64,000 nucleotides of DNA from Methanosuratincola petrocarbonis (GCA_030522375.1 CP130488.1:682001-746000), one strand, 5' to 3'; shown: positions 1 through 9,394, numbered from the stretch's first letter. The notes: a model not told the origin generated them from the letters alone. Program-made: numbers and translations.

Positions 1-2
1 TC

Positions 3-317
3 ATAGACGAGCTGAAGCCGCGGGATCGGGACTTTGTGGTGAGGAAGAGGCGGTACAGCGGCTTCTTCCAGACCGATCTGGACCTGCTCCTGAGGGAACT
101 GGGGGTGGACAGGGTGGCGCTCACGGGGATCGACACCAACATATGCGTGAGACACACCGCTGCGGACGCCTTCTTCAGGGGGTACAGGGTCGCGGTCGTC
201 AGGGATGCGGTCGCGTCGTGGGACGGTGTTGAGGCAAACGAGGCGGGGATCAAGTACATCTCGGAGATCTACGGTGCGGAATCCCCTTCTGTGGAGGAGG
301 TCATAGCTTCCCTGTAG
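3..317 (+). CDS. Isochorismatase/nicotinamidase-family cysteine hydrolase, C-terminal part
   Basis: The reading frame is open from the left edge, so the N-terminus lies outside the window. The visible ~104 residues end with the typical C-terminal half of the isochorismatase-like fold: a strand leading into TNICVRHTAADA, where the Cys is at the place of the family's nucleophile, followed by the FFRGYRVAVVRDAV strand-helix. Family members hydrolyse amides or vinyl ethers such as nicotinamide or isochorismate. The substrate cannot be decided because the Asp/Lys half of the triad is missing here. It ends about 70 bases before the tldD start, with a TATA-like CTTAATAT (337-344) between them, so the two are probably separate transcripts. 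Confidence 0.8.
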   Translation: MDELKPRDRDFVVRKRRYSGFFQTDLDLLLRELGVDRVALTGIDTNICVRHTAADAFFRGYRVAVVRDAVASWDGVEANEAGIKYISEIYGAESPSVEEVIASL

Positions 318-389
318 CCTCACGCCGGTGCAAACCCTTAATATGGCGTACCGAAAGAGATCGGATGCGTCGCTGTCTTATGCGCTGAA

Positions 390-1817
390 GTGGTGTTTGA
401 CATGGATCTCTATTGGCTGCTAGATTACCTGATCAGGGAAGGGGCAGGATACGCCGAGGTCAGGTCCCATAGGAACGCCGGGATGGAAGTCGTGCTCAAG
501 AACGGGGCGGCTGAGCCCCCCGAGTACGTTGAGGCGCACGGGATCGCCGTGAGGGCGATCGTAGACGGGGCGCTAGGCTTTGCCTCGACTAACATACTAA
601 CCCGCGAGGGGATGATGGAGGCAGGATCGAGGGCGGTGAGATCCGCGAAGGCGATGGCAGGATCCTGCAAGAAAGTGACACTTTCTAGTGAGAAGCCGGT
701 GAAGGCCAGATGGAAGGCGGAGCACAAAACTCTACCGACGTCCGTGGAGCCGCGCGAGGCCATCGATCTCCTGAAGGCTGTCGACGCCTCAATCGTAGGG
801 GTCAAAGGGGTGGAATTCCCTAACAGGCTCCTTGTCTTCGGGGGGAGCGTTGAAGAGAAGGAGTACATCAACTCCGAGGGCACCGAGCTGAGATCGCTAG
901 TGCCGAGGGTCGCAGGGTACTTCATAATCACAGCCTACGAGGGCGGAAAGGGATCCCTCCAGAGGGTAGTCCAGATCGGCGAATCAGGCGGCTGGGAGAG
1001 GGTAAGGACCATCGCCCCCGATGCTGTCGCGAGAGAGGAGGCAGAGGCGATGTCGAGGATGCTTAGGGAGGGGAAAGCGCTCGCCCCCGGCAAGTACGAC
1101 GTGGTAGTCGGCGGGGAAGTCACAGGCATAATATCCCACGAGGCATGCGGCCACCCGCAGGAGGCTGACAGGATCATGGGCAGGGAAGCCGCACAGGCGG
1201 GCGAGTCGTACCTGAAGCCCGAGATGCTCGGGAGGAGGATCGGGAGCCCCGCTGTGAACATCTCGGACGACCCGACGCTCCCGGCGTCCTACGGCTTCTA
1301 CCTATACGACGACGAGGGGGTCCCCGCCAGGAGGAAGGCGCTGATCAGGGAGGGGAAGGTCAACGAGTTCCTGCACAGCAGGGAGACCGCCTACGACTTC
1401 GGCGTCTCGAGCAACGCAGCGATGCGGGCGTCCTCCTACGCAAGGGAGCCGATCGTGAGGATGTCGAACACGTTCATGGAGCCGGGCGACCACACGCTGG
1501 AGGAGATGATCGAGGGCGTGGAGAGGGGCGTTTACATCAAGAGCTTCCAGGAGTGGAACATCGACGACATCAGGTGGAACAACAGGTACGTCGGCTTGGA
1601 GGCATACATGATAGAGGGCGGGGAGATCGGGGGCCCGGTCAGGGCGCCCGTGATAGAGGCGACGACCGAGGTGATATTCTCGAGCGTCGACGCCGTCGGG
1701 AAGGACCTCGTGTTCAAGGCAGCCACCTGCGGCAAGGGGCAGCCCGAGCAGGGGGTCCCGGTCTGGACCGGGGGGCCGTCTGTGCGCATGCGCGGGATCC
1801 ACCTCCGGGGCAGGTGA
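390..1817 (+). CDS. tldD: TldD/PmbA-family metalloprotease, TldD type
   Basis: A 475-residue protein of the TldD/PmbA family. TldD-TldE peptidases trim modified peptides, and archaeal versions are cytosolic zinc proteases. The metal motif HEACGH (HExxxH) lies near residue 250, followed by the family's PQEAD segment. The C-terminal half keeps conserved GGxxGGPVR- and TCGKGQPEQGV-like stretches. Start choice: GTG at 390 or 393 or ATG at 402. A TATA-like CTTAATAT at 337-344 predicts transcription from about 367-370, which allows any of them. No TldE/PmbA partner is present in the window. The convergent LysE-type gene ends 24 bases downstream. Confidence 0.9.
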   Translation: MVFDMDLYWLLDYLIREGAGYAEVRSHRNAGMEVVLKNGAAEPPEYVEAHGIAVRAIVDGALGFASTNILTREGMMEAGSRAVRSAKAMAGSCKKVTLSSEKPVKARWKAEHKTLPTSVEPREAIDLLKAVDASIVGVKGVEFPNRLLVFGGSVEEKEYINSEGTELRSLVPRVAGYFIITAYEGGKGSLQRVVQIGESGGWERVRTIAPDAVAREEAEAMSRMLREGKALAPGKYDVVVGGEVTGIISHEACGHPQEADRIMGREAAQAGESYLKPEMLGRRIGSPAVNISDDPTLPASYGFYLYDDEGVPARRKALIREGKVNEFLHSRETAYDFGVSSNAAMRASSYAREPIVRMSNTFMEPGDHTLEEMIEGVERGVYIKSFQEWNIDDIRWNNRYVGLEAYMIEGGEIGGPVRAPVIEATTEVIFSSVDAVGKDLVFKAATCGKGQPEQGVPVWTGGPSVRMRGIHLRGR

Positions 1818-1841
1818 TCAGATCCTAGGAGAGGGGATTGA

Positions 1842-2453
1842 TCATAGCCTGACAGGGCTCACTCCGAGCAGCACCGCCCCGTTGTAGAGGAACCAGGCTG
1901 CGAACGCGAGGAGGAGCCCGATCGAGAAGTATATGACGCCCCTGTAGACCCACGGGCGCCCCTTCCCCGCCCAGCTCAGCACCGAGGGGAAGCTCGTGAT
2001 CCATATCAGTATCCCGGTGAAGAACCCGATTATTATTATCAGCCCGATGCTCGAGATTAGGGAGAGCCCCGCGCTCATCCACCAGGAGAGCTGGAACGGG
2101 TTGGTCAGCCCCACGCTCAGCCCGGTCAGGTAAGGCACGTGCACGCTCCTCTTCGGGGTGAGGTCTATCCGCCTGGAAGCCCGCCAGGTGAGGTACGCGA
2201 GGAGGAGCATGAGGCAGAAGCTGACCATCGAGAGGGCGCCGCGGGCAGCCTCGCCCAGGACCAGCAGCCCGCTCAGCGTGTAGGTGATCACCAGGAAGGT
2301 CGCGTCGGAGGTCATCGCCCCGAGCCCGACGAGGAAGCCGTTCAGGCGCGAGGAAGATATTGCCTGCGCTGCCATCAGCGCGTTGATCGGCCCAGGCGGA
2401 GCTGCCAGCGAAAGCCCCAGCCCAATTCCCGCGAGGAAGACGCCCAAGTCCAT
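1842..2453 (-). CDS. LysE/RhtB-family amino-acid exporter
   Basis: A 203-residue polytopic membrane protein with about six hydrophobic segments. The first helix is followed by the family signature APPGPINALM (residues ~18-27), then a TSDATF segment typical of the second helix region. LysE/RhtB proteins export basic or neutral amino acids, and the substrate is not predictable here. The ATG at 2453 directly precedes the first hydrophobic helix. The gene is convergent with tldD and divergent from the beta-lactamase-fold gene, so it is probably monocistronic. Confidence 0.85.
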   Translation of the reverse strand: MDLGVFLAGIGLGLSLAAPPGPINALMAAQAISSSRLNGFLVGLGAMTSDATFLVITYTLSGLLVLGEAARGALSMVSFCLMLLLAYLTWRASRRIDLTPKRSVHVPYLTGLSVGLTNPFQLSWWMSAGLSLISSIGLIIIIGFFTGILIWITSFPSVLSWAGKGRPWVYRGVIYFSIGLLLAFAAWFLYNGAVLLGVSPVRL

Positions 2454-2581
2454 GGCAGACCGCCCTTTCGGGTGATACGTTTAGGATTTTATCCAACATT
2501 AGGCTTTTAGGTCTTTTTCCTCCCTTGGCACCACCTTTTTGAGGGGCTGCGCGGAGTTATTCTGCAGGAGCGGACGGGCAG

Positions 2582-3436
2582 ATGGCGAGCCTGAAGGCGA
2601 TCGACGGGCTGGAGATCACGATACTCTGCGACAACACGGTCACCCCCGCCAGGAGGGGGATTCTGGGGGAGCACGGGTTCTCCGCCATGATCCGGCACGG
2701 CGGCGAATGTGTGCTCTTCGACACCGGGCAGACAGGGGTCCCGCTGGTCAACAACATGGCGGCTCTGAAGCTTGGTAGGGCGGATGACTTGGTCCTCAGC
2801 CACGGACACTACGACCATTCAGGGGGACTGCCGAGGCTGATCGAGTCCGGCTCTGCCCCCTCGAGGGTATTCACGCACGGCGACGCTTTCCTCCCGAGGT
2901 TCAAGAGGGTCAGGGGGAACCTGGTCAGCATAGGGATGCCCTACGACCCGAAGGTCCTGGAGGGGTCGGGCGTCTCGGTGGTCGCCTCGGGATCCCCGCA
3001 GCAGGTCAAGGACTGGCTCATCACGACCGGCGAGGTGCGCAGGGAGTCGTTCGAGAGGCCGGAGACCGAGTTCTTCATAGGCAGGGGCGGCGGGATCGAG
3101 AAGGACGGCTTCAGGGACGACATGGGGGTCGTCGCGGCGCTGGAAGGGAAGGGGCTGGTGGTCTTGACCGGCTGCGCTCACTCGGGGGTGATCAACACCG
3201 TGAACCACGCGAGGGAGATCACGGGGATCGAGGAGGTCTTCGCAGTGATGGGCGGCTTCCACCTCAACGACGCAGGGGAGGAGAAGCTCGAGAAGACCGC
3301 ATCGGCGCTCAAGGAGATCGGGGTGAAGAAGGTGGTGCCGTGCCACTGCACGGGCTTCGAGGCAGCCTGCCACATGCGCGGGAGGCTCGGAAGCGCGGTG
3401 GAGCCAGGGTGCGCCGGGAAGAGGATCGTGCTTTGA
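2582..3436 (+). CDS. Metallo-beta-lactamase-fold protein, COG1237 (dihydropterin/methanopterin-synthase-like)
   Basis: A 284-residue enzyme of the MBL fold. The zinc motif SHGHYDHSGG (HxHxDH) is near residue 77 and a second metal site appears in TGCAHSGVIN near residue 197. The layout, with the late GCAHSG motif and a conserved MGGFHL, is that of COG1237, which contains the archaeal 7,8-dihydropterin-6-methyl-4-(beta-D-ribofuranosyl)-aminobenzene-phosphate synthase (MJ0301) and many uncharacterised homologues. Assignment to pterin biosynthesis is therefore only possible, not shown. The ATG at 2582 has an AGGAG element about 14 bases upstream. No other pterin genes lie nearby. Confidence 0.8.
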   Translation: MASLKAIDGLEITILCDNTVTPARRGILGEHGFSAMIRHGGECVLFDTGQTGVPLVNNMAALKLGRADDLVLSHGHYDHSGGLPRLIESGSAPSRVFTHGDAFLPRFKRVRGNLVSIGMPYDPKVLEGSGVSVVASGSPQQVKDWLITTGEVRRESFERPETEFFIGRGGGIEKDGFRDDMGVVAALEGKGLVVLTGCAHSGVINTVNHAREITGIEEVFAVMGGFHLNDAGEEKLEKTASALKEIGVKKVVPCHCTGFEAACHMRGRLGSAVEPGCAGKRIVL

Positions 3437-3601
3437 GGAGGGCAGGCGCAGTCTCTGAGCAGCCGCTGGAGAGCAAGCAGCAGCCCTTTCTCCGTCCCAG
3501 GGAAACGCAACCCTCTCCCGAACCGCCATAAAAGCGGTCGGCGATCTCCACTCCGCCCATCCCGATCCGAAGGGGCTGGATTATAACCCGCTTTTAGCAA
3601 T

Positions 3602-3610
3602 TTTTATATC
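3602..3610 (+). promoter_or_regulatory. TATA box of the NCS1 permease gene
   Basis: TTTTATATC lies 31-39 bases before the ATG at 3641, inside an otherwise empty ~200-base intergenic stretch (3437-3640). The spacing predicts transcription from about 3630, a short leader. Confidence 0.5.
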
Positions 3611-3640
3611 CCGTCTTTTCGAGGTCTCACCCGAGGCAGA

Positions 3641-4936
3641 ATGAGCTACGAGGAGTCCGCCATCTACCCGGTCGAGCCGAAGCACAGGGTCCTCTCGTTC
3701 GCGGACATGGCGCTGATCTGGGCAGGGTCCGCAATAGCGGTCAACGTCTGGTACAGCGGGAGCTACCTTGCCCCGGTGGGGTGGGTCCCGGGTCTCCTGA
3801 TGATCATTGCCGGATCCGCTGTTGGGAGCGCGATCTTCGCGGCTGCAGGGGTGATCGGCGCGGAGAAAGGGGTCCCCTCAATGGTCTCGGTGAGGGGGAG
3901 CTTCGGGATCCGCGGGTCCTACCTGATGAGCGCCCTCAACTACCTCACGCTGGTAGGCTGGACCGCATGGATGGTATACATAAACGCGTCGGCAGCCGAC
4001 CTGATCTGCCGGACGATCTTCGGGGTGACAGGCTTCCCCTGCTGGATAATCATAGGCGGGGCCGCCTGCACGCTCCTGGCGCTGTTCAGGGCAGAGGGGT
4101 GGAAGTGGTTCACGCGGGTCTCAGTCACCCTCCTCGTCCTCATAGCGATCGCGATGAACGCGGCGGTGTTCTCTGGGGAGGGGCTAGGCAACCTCGCATC
4201 GGCACCGTCGGGGGGGATGCCGCCGAGCATAGCCTTCGACCTGGCGCTCATAATACCCCTCTCCTGGGCACCGCTGGCTGCCGACTACATGCGCTTCGGG
4301 AAGTCGGCGAGGGGATCGTTCGCAGGCGCTTTCCTCGGGCAGGGGGCGGTCAACGCGTGGTTCTTCATTACGGGGCTTGCCTGCGCGCTCGCGCTCGGCC
4401 TGAGCGACCCCACGGTCTACGTGGCTGAGATCGGCGGTGCGGCCTTCGGCACAGTTGCCCTGCTGGCTATATGGCTCGGGACCGTAACGACCACTTTCCT
4501 TGACATCTATTCCGCGAACATGTCGCTGGTGAACGTCTTCCCGAAGGTCAAGGAGTGGCAGGGGAGCCTGGTGACCGGGATCGCGGGGACTGCAATCGCA
4601 TTCATACCCTGGATGGACGCCTTCGTTTCGTTCCTATACGTGATCGGCGCTGTATTCGTGCCGATGTTCGCGGTGGTGGTCGCGGACTACTTCGTGGTCT
4701 CCAGGAGGAATTACGACGTGGGCGCCCTCTACGACCCGAAGGGTAAGTACTGGTACTGGCGCGGGCTGAGCGCCCCGGCGATAGCCGCGTGGGCTGCCGG
4801 TACCGCGTTCTACTTCTGGGCACAGTCGGGATTCCCGGAGGTCGGGGCGACGATGCCAGCCTTCGCATTCACGTTCGCCCTGTACCTCCTCCTGGCGTTC
4901 CCGAAAAGAGCGCGCAGAGCGGGAGCAAGGAAATGA
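3641..4936 (+). CDS. NCS1-family purine/cytosine permease
   Basis: A 431-residue integral membrane protein with about 12 hydrophobic helices, matching the nucleobase:cation symporter-1 (CodB/allantoin permease) family. Family hallmarks visible are the N-terminal PVEPKHRVLSFADMALIWAGSAI segment entering helix 1 and the SWAPLAADYMRF motif near residues 208-219. NCS1 carriers import cytosine, purines, hydantoins, thiamine precursors or related compounds with Na+ or H+. The substrate is not decided by sequence, and no linked salvage gene is present. It has its own TATA box and ends 78 bases before the ABC operon. Confidence 0.88.
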   Translation: MSYEESAIYPVEPKHRVLSFADMALIWAGSAIAVNVWYSGSYLAPVGWVPGLLMIIAGSAVGSAIFAAAGVIGAEKGVPSMVSVRGSFGIRGSYLMSALNYLTLVGWTAWMVYINASAADLICRTIFGVTGFPCWIIIGGAACTLLALFRAEGWKWFTRVSVTLLVLIAIAMNAAVFSGEGLGNLASAPSGGMPPSIAFDLALIIPLSWAPLAADYMRFGKSARGSFAGAFLGQGAVNAWFFITGLACALALGLSDPTVYVAEIGGAAFGTVALLAIWLGTVTTTFLDIYSANMSLVNVFPKVKEWQGSLVTGIAGTAIAFIPWMDAFVSFLYVIGAVFVPMFAVVVADYFVVSRRNYDVGALYDPKGKYWYWRGLSAPAIAAWAAGTAFYFWAQSGFPEVGATMPAFAFTFALYLLLAFPKRARRAGARK

Positions 4937-5014
4937 GCGCCGGAAAAGTCATGGATCGTTGACCGCCCGCGGATCCCGATACGCATAAAGAGCGGCGCGC
5001 CCATAATCCCGCAC

Positions 5015-5746
5015 ATGCCACATGCAATCTTCGTCAAGGATCTCGTAAAGGAGTTCTCGAGGAGGAGGGCTGTGGACGGCATCTCCCTGGAGGTCGAGGA
5101 GGGGGAGGTCTTCGGGCTCATCGGTCCGAACGGGGCAGGGAAGACCACCACCCTCAGGATAATAGCCACAATCATAAAGCCGACCTCGGGGCAGGTGCTG
5201 GTCTGCGGCAAGGACGCCGTCAAGGAGCCCGCAGAGGTCAGGCGGCTGATCAGCTACCTCCCGGAGGAGGCGGGCGCTTACCAGAACCTCACTGGGCTCG
5301 AGTACCTCAGGTTCATGGCTTCATTCTACTACGGGAGCGAAGACGAGGTGAGGGCGGCGGTTGAGGAGGGGATCAGGATCTCCGCGCTCGGGGACAGGCT
5401 GAAGGACAAGTCGTCGACGTACAGCAAGGGCATGAAGAGGAGGCTCCAGCTCGCGCGGGCGCTCATGGTGAAGCCGAGGCTCGCGATACTCGACGAGCCG
5501 ACCTCGGGGCTCGACGTGACGCACGCATTCCAGCTCAGGCGGCTGATCAAGGAGTACGCGGACCGGAACAGGATCACGGTCCTACTCTCAAGCCACAACA
5601 TGCTCGAGGTCGAGAAGATGTGCGACAGGGTCGCGTTCATAAACGCAGGCAGGGTGGTCGAGGCAGGGCAGCCCGGCGATCTCGTCTCTAAGTACGGGGC
5701 GGACACCCTCGAGGAAGCTTTCATGAAGGTGGTCGGCTTTGCCTAG
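5015..5746 (+). CDS. ABC transporter ATP-binding protein (NatA/CcmA-like, ABC-2 type exporter)
   Basis: A 243-residue ABC ATPase. Walker A is GPNGAGKTTT (~residues 38-47), the signature is YSKGMKRRLQLARAL (~136-150), Walker B is LAILDEPTSGLD, and the switch His is in LLSSHNMLE. It belongs to the group that drives ABC-2 membrane partners, in drug, sodium or polysaccharide export. The permease follows immediately with an 8-base overlap, so the two are translationally coupled. A CATAAAG element near 4984 is a plausible TATA box. Confidence 0.93.
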   Translation: MPHAIFVKDLVKEFSRRRAVDGISLEVEEGEVFGLIGPNGAGKTTTLRIIATIIKPTSGQVLVCGKDAVKEPAEVRRLISYLPEEAGAYQNLTGLEYLRFMASFYYGSEDEVRAAVEEGIRISALGDRLKDKSSTYSKGMKRRLQLARALMVKPRLAILDEPTSGLDVTHAFQLRRLIKEYADRNRITVLLSSHNMLEVEKMCDRVAFINAGRVVEAGQPGDLVSKYGADTLEEAFMKVVGFA

Positions 5747-7028
5747 CGGACTCAGGCTGCTCGTGGTCAAGGAGATCAAGGACCTCCTCAGGGACCCCAA
5801 GATCCTGGTGGGGATCATCATATTCCCGGCGCTCCTCCTGCCGCTGATGGGCGCGGCGATAAGCGTCTCCACTGGATCCACGATCGAGAAGGCGTACGGG
5901 AACCTCTCCATATGCGTGGTCGACGACGACAACGGGCCGCTCTCGCAGGCGCTGCTCGACTACCTCGCCGCGAACTACGTGGAGGTCAAGGAGGTCTCAG
6001 GGCCGCCCGAATCGAGCCTCGGCGCGCTCTCTGGAGGCGACGTCCTCCTCCACATCCCAGCGGGCTTCTCGAGCAACATCACAGGCGGCAACTGGTCGGG
6101 CGTCGTGATGTACATCAACTTCAAGGACTTCTCGATGGTCGAGTTCATCAAGTCCGGGCGGGTGGACCAGATAATCAGCAGCTTCAAGAGCATGCTCGTG
6201 GAGCAGCTCGTGTCCGAGGAGGCGCCCGGGAGGGACCCGAACGCCCTGCTCAACCCGATCAGGCAGGAGTACCAGTCCGTGATCAAGGGGGAGGCGTTCC
6301 GGATCAGCCCCGCCGTGCTGCAGGGGACGATCCAGATGCAGACGCTCATGGGCCCGATCGTGATAATGCTCGTGCTGGTCCTGGCGATGCAGATCGCAGC
6401 CACGTCCATAGCGATCGAGAAGGAGGCTAAGACGCTCGAGACCCTCCTCACGGTGCCGGTGAGCAGGATGAGCATACTCTTCGGGAAGCTCGCGGGGTCC
6501 GTCACGGTCGCACTGCTGGCTACGGTCGCGAACGTCTTCGCCTTCACCTACTACATCGGGAGCGTGCTCGGGAGCGCGGGGGCTACGGCTGGGGACCTGG
6601 GGCAGGCGGGGCTCAAGCTCGCCCCAACGCCGGAGGGGTACCTGATCCTCGGGCTCTCGATATTCGGCGCGCTCATCTCCGCGCTCGCTATCGCGCTGAC
6701 CCTCGGGACGCTGGCGCAGGACGTGAGGGGGGCGCAGTCGATCATCGGGGTAGTGATAGTCCCGGTCTTCCTCCCCGCGATCTTCTTGATGATGGGGGAC
6801 CTCAGCGCGCTGCCGCAGGCGATGCAGGTAGTGCTTTATTTGATCCCGTTCACCTACCCGGCGCTGGCTTCGCAGGCGCTCGTGACGGGGAACTACGGGA
6901 TGAGCCTGATCGGGCTCGCCTACATGGCGCTCTTCACGCTGGCGATGCTCTACATCGCGGCGAAGATCTTCAGCTCCGAGAGGATTATGACCGCAAGGAT
7001 CAGCTTCAAGGCAAAGAAGGCGGACTGA
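5739..7028 (+). CDS. ABC-2 type transporter permease (NatB-like)
   Basis: A 429-residue membrane subunit. It has an N-terminal anchor helix (~residues 21-41), a ~150-residue extracytoplasmic region, then five or six helices in the C-terminal half (from ~residue 205). The cytoplasmic EKEAKTLETLLTVPVSR motif is typical of ABC2_membrane_3/NatB proteins. It partners the upstream ATPase for export of an unknown substrate. The start is a TTG overlapping the end of the ATPase gene; GTG at 5763 is an alternative. A pyrimidine-rich tract follows the stop and may terminate transcription. Confidence 0.9.
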   Translation: MPSGLRLLVVKEIKDLLRDPKILVGIIIFPALLLPLMGAAISVSTGSTIEKAYGNLSICVVDDDNGPLSQALLDYLAANYVEVKEVSGPPESSLGALSGGDVLLHIPAGFSSNITGGNWSGVVMYINFKDFSMVEFIKSGRVDQIISSFKSMLVEQLVSEEAPGRDPNALLNPIRQEYQSVIKGEAFRISPAVLQGTIQMQTLMGPIVIMLVLVLAMQIAATSIAIEKEAKTLETLLTVPVSRMSILFGKLAGSVTVALLATVANVFAFTYYIGSVLGSAGATAGDLGQAGLKLAPTPEGYLILGLSIFGALISALAIALTLGTLAQDVRGAQSIIGVVIVPVFLPAIFLMMGDLSALPQAMQVVLYLIPFTYPALASQALVTGNYGMSLIGLAYMALFTLAMLYIAAKIFSSERIMTARISFKAKKAD

Positions 7029-7029
7029 C

Positions 7030-7120
7030 CCTGCAATTCCTCTTTTCTTTTTCTTTTCCTTTGTTTTATTTTTCTTTATTTTCTTTGTTTTCTTTATTTA
7101 CTATTGTTTTCTCCATCATC
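7030..7120 (+). terminator. T/C-rich tract after the ABC operon (probable T-rich terminator)
   Basis: After the permease stop, almost only T and C occur for about 90 bases, with repeated CTTTT/TTTCTTT units. Archaeal transcription commonly ends at such T tracts on the coding strand. On the other strand the same DNA is a homopurine run just beyond the end of the convergent MFS gene. Confidence 0.45.
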
Positions 7121-7237
7121 CCTTCATTCTTTCAGCAATTCGTGAATGAGCGGAGGGATAAGCAAGCAACTTGAATGCGCAGATCCCCGCGCGGAGCCGT
7201 TCTGGATAGCCGCCGCTCCGGGAAACGGCAAAAAGGA

Positions 7238-8416
7238 TCAATGCGATCCGTTCTCCATGTCCCTGAAGAGGAGGAAGAAGACGGTGATGTAGACCGCGTA
7301 GATCGCGGCAGTGGCGTACAGCGGGAGGTCCAGGCTGAAGTCGAAGAGCGACCCCCCGATCTGCGCGGCTATCGAGTTGGGCACCCTCCAGGCTATCGCG
7401 GTCATCGCCGACGTCGTAGCCCTCTCGCTCGGGCTCGCGTGCCTCATTATGAACGCCGTGAGGAGCGGGGATGACATGTTCATCAGGATCTGGCGGGATA
7501 TGAAGAGGACCGCGGCTACGCTGAAGCTCGGGCTCAGGGGGAGGAGCGCCATGAGCGGTATCGAGAGGACCTGCGGGACCACGATCGCCTTGAGCGACCC
7601 GAACCTGTGCGCGAGGGAGGGGGCGAGGAAGAAGAAGGGTATCGCGATGAAGCTCACGATCGAGTTGACGGTCCCTATGGGGCCGGACTCGACCCCGAAC
7701 TTGGCGCTCAGGTAGTAGGAGAGCATCGGGATCGAGAGGCCTGCGCCGAACCCGATGAGGACCTGCGTGAACGTCACCTTCACGATCACGGGGTTCCTGA
7801 TTATCCTGAAGCCCTTCCTTGGGCGACCCTCCGGCTTCCTGACCCTGAGGACCGGGAGAGCCGCCGCGAACCCGAGCGGGACGAGCCAGATTATGCTGAT
7901 CCTGTAGGCGTCGGGGAGCGCATAGCCGGATCCGGCGAGCAGCTCGGGGATCCACCCGATCATCGCGCTGAAGCCGTAGACCGCCTGGACGAGGACCGAC
8001 TGGAAGGTGTAGGCTGCCTCGAGGTCGCCGTCCTTGACCTTCTCAGAGATGAGGGCGCTGAGCGACGGCGAGTACATCGCGCTCCCGAGCCCGAAGAGCG
8101 AGGCGGCGAGCATGATCAGGGGCTCCTCACGCGCGGCTACGACGATCAGGACGGCGGCTGAGTCCGAGGCTAAGCCGAGGGCGACGAGCTTCCTCCGGTC
8201 CACCCTGTCCGAAACCATCCCGAGGGGGAGTAGGAGCAGTGCTGCGGCCATCCCCTGGATGAGGACGAACCTCCCGACGTTCGTGCCGGTGAACCCCACG
8301 GACTTGAGGTAGAGCTGCAGTATCGTGTAGGTGAGCCCGTCCGTCATCGCGAAGACGGCCGCCGACACCATCATCAGGCGGAAGTCCCTGTTCGATCCGA
8401 CTGAGAGACCGTTCAT
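7238..8416 (-). CDS. Major facilitator superfamily transporter
   Basis: A 392-residue protein with about 12 hydrophobic helices in two halves. The MFS loop 2-3 motif appears as GMVSDRVDRRKLVALG (~residues 61-76). It is a predicted secondary transporter or drug exporter of unknown substrate in the cytoplasmic membrane. The ATG at 8416 is followed within ~12 residues by the first helix. The gene is convergent with the ABC operon. Its upstream region holds a purine tract on the + strand. Confidence 0.87.
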   Translation of the reverse strand: MNGLSVGSNRDFRLMMVSAAVFAMTDGLTYTILQLYLKSVGFTGTNVGRFVLIQGMAAALLLLPLGMVSDRVDRRKLVALGLASDSAAVLIVVAAREEPLIMLAASLFGLGSAMYSPSLSALISEKVKDGDLEAAYTFQSVLVQAVYGFSAMIGWIPELLAGSGYALPDAYRISIIWLVPLGFAAALPVLRVRKPEGRPRKGFRIIRNPVIVKVTFTQVLIGFGAGLSIPMLSYYLSAKFGVESGPIGTVNSIVSFIAIPFFFLAPSLAHRFGSLKAIVVPQVLSIPLMALLPLSPSFSVAAVLFISRQILMNMSSPLLTAFIMRHASPSERATTSAMTAIAWRVPNSIAAQIGGSLFDFSLDLPLYATAAIYAVYITVFFLLFRDMENGSH

Positions 8417-8487
8417 TGCAGGCGCACCCCGGATATGAAGTCAGTTTAGGCGCAGGATCCCTTTATAAACCTGAGCTGCCCGCGCAG

Positions 8488-8577
8488 GGGAAGAAGGGGG
8501 GTTGAAAAGAAAAACGAGGAAGGAAGGAAGGGACGAGACGGGGGGAGGAAATAAGGGGAGAGAGAAAAATGTTCAAC
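8488..8577 (+). repeat. Homopurine tract
   Basis: About 90 bases of nearly uninterrupted A/G with GGAAGGAAGG-type units. It is one of four such tracts between 8.4 and 12.5 kb. No coding potential is seen. Confidence 0.6.
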
Positions 8578-8655
8578 GAGAATGCGTCATGCTTAAATAC
8601 GGTCGGATGCAAGAATATCTAGTCTGTTGGAGGGCGAAATGAAAAATGAGCAAAG

Positions 8656-9012
8656 GTGTACGCCTTTTCTGTTGAGACCCGCGTGAGGTCCACCATACGC
8701 CCCTCTGAAATTCTTGAAGAGTCCCTCGTAAGGCTTGCGGAGAAGGTCATGACCGACGTGCAGCAGCAGATCCTCAAGTACATACTCTTGAGGGAGGATA
8801 ACGGCGATCCGAGGACATACTCCTGGTACGTGAGGACGCTGTCGAGGGAACTGGGGCTGCCGGAGTCGACTGTCAAGTGGAGCCTGAAGAGCCTGAGGGA
8901 CGCGCGCCTGATCGAGGCTGGGAGCGCAGCCGAGAAGGGGCTGCCCCTGAGGCTCACCTACCCGGGGATGGTGGTCGCTGAGAGGGTTTGCGGAGGGCAG
9001 CCGAGGCTGTAA
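8656..9012 (+). CDS. Winged helix-turn-helix protein, putative transcription regulator
   Basis: A 118-residue basic protein. Residues ~35-100 read as a winged-helix domain: QQILKYILLRE, then ELGLPESTVKWSLKSLRDARLIEAG, a recognition helix followed by a wing with PLRLTYPG. The N-terminal ~30 residues are helical and may dimerise. It probably binds DNA; the target is unknown. Start: GTG at 8656, or GTG at 8683 just before the conserved part. The small gene downstream may be co-transcribed, although a TATA-like T-rich stretch lies between them. Confidence 0.65.
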   Translation: MYAFSVETRVRSTIRPSEILEESLVRLAEKVMTDVQQQILKYILLREDNGDPRTYSWYVRTLSRELGLPESTVKWSLKSLRDARLIEAGSAAEKGLPLRLTYPGMVVAERVCGGQPRL

Positions 9013-9081
9013 CGCATACCTAGTCCTTTTATTTTTTATTTGAAATGCAATCAAGGCGGGGCTTTGACACATTATGTAAAG

Positions 9082-9393
9082 ATGGCGCTGGGCGCCGAGA
9101 GGGTGATGAAAGAGGTTAGGTCCGAGAAGGAAACATACGCGGAGACGAAGAATTGGAAGGACACTTATGAGGGCAATGCTGTCCAGGCATTCAGGATTAT
9201 GTACACAAAGGCAAGGTTCCTTAGGGACACGCAGGTGGTAGAGGAAATTGTGGATCCCTCGAGGGGCAACACCTTGACGGACGCCTACGCGAGCCAGGGA
9301 GCGGAAGGCGAACGCCCTCCAGAATGGATAACCCCATTCGAAATCCGGAAGCAGAACCGGAGGCTGGTGCTCGAAGAGCTGAAGAGGCTGTGA
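9082..9393 (+). CDS. Hypothetical protein
   Basis: I do not recognise this protein. It is about 103 residues, charged and probably helical, with a C-terminus ending in a basic-acidic helix (FEIRKQNRRLVLEELKRL). The frame is open from a TTG at 9040. I prefer the ATG at 9082 because the TATA-like TTTATTTTTTATTTG at about 9028-9042 would start transcription near 9060. Codon use matches neighbouring real genes. A long purine tract follows. Confidence 0.45.
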   Translation: MALGAERVMKEVRSEKETYAETKNWKDTYEGNAVQAFRIMYTKARFLRDTQVVEEIVDPSRGNTLTDAYASQGAEGERPPEWITPFEIRKQNRRLVLEELKRL

Positions 9394-9394
9394 G

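Noticed and set aside
1302..1802. Long minus-strand ORF opposite tldD (and similar ones opposite most GC-rich genes)
   Set aside because: Shadow frames produced by codon bias; products rich in Arg/Pro/His with no domains.
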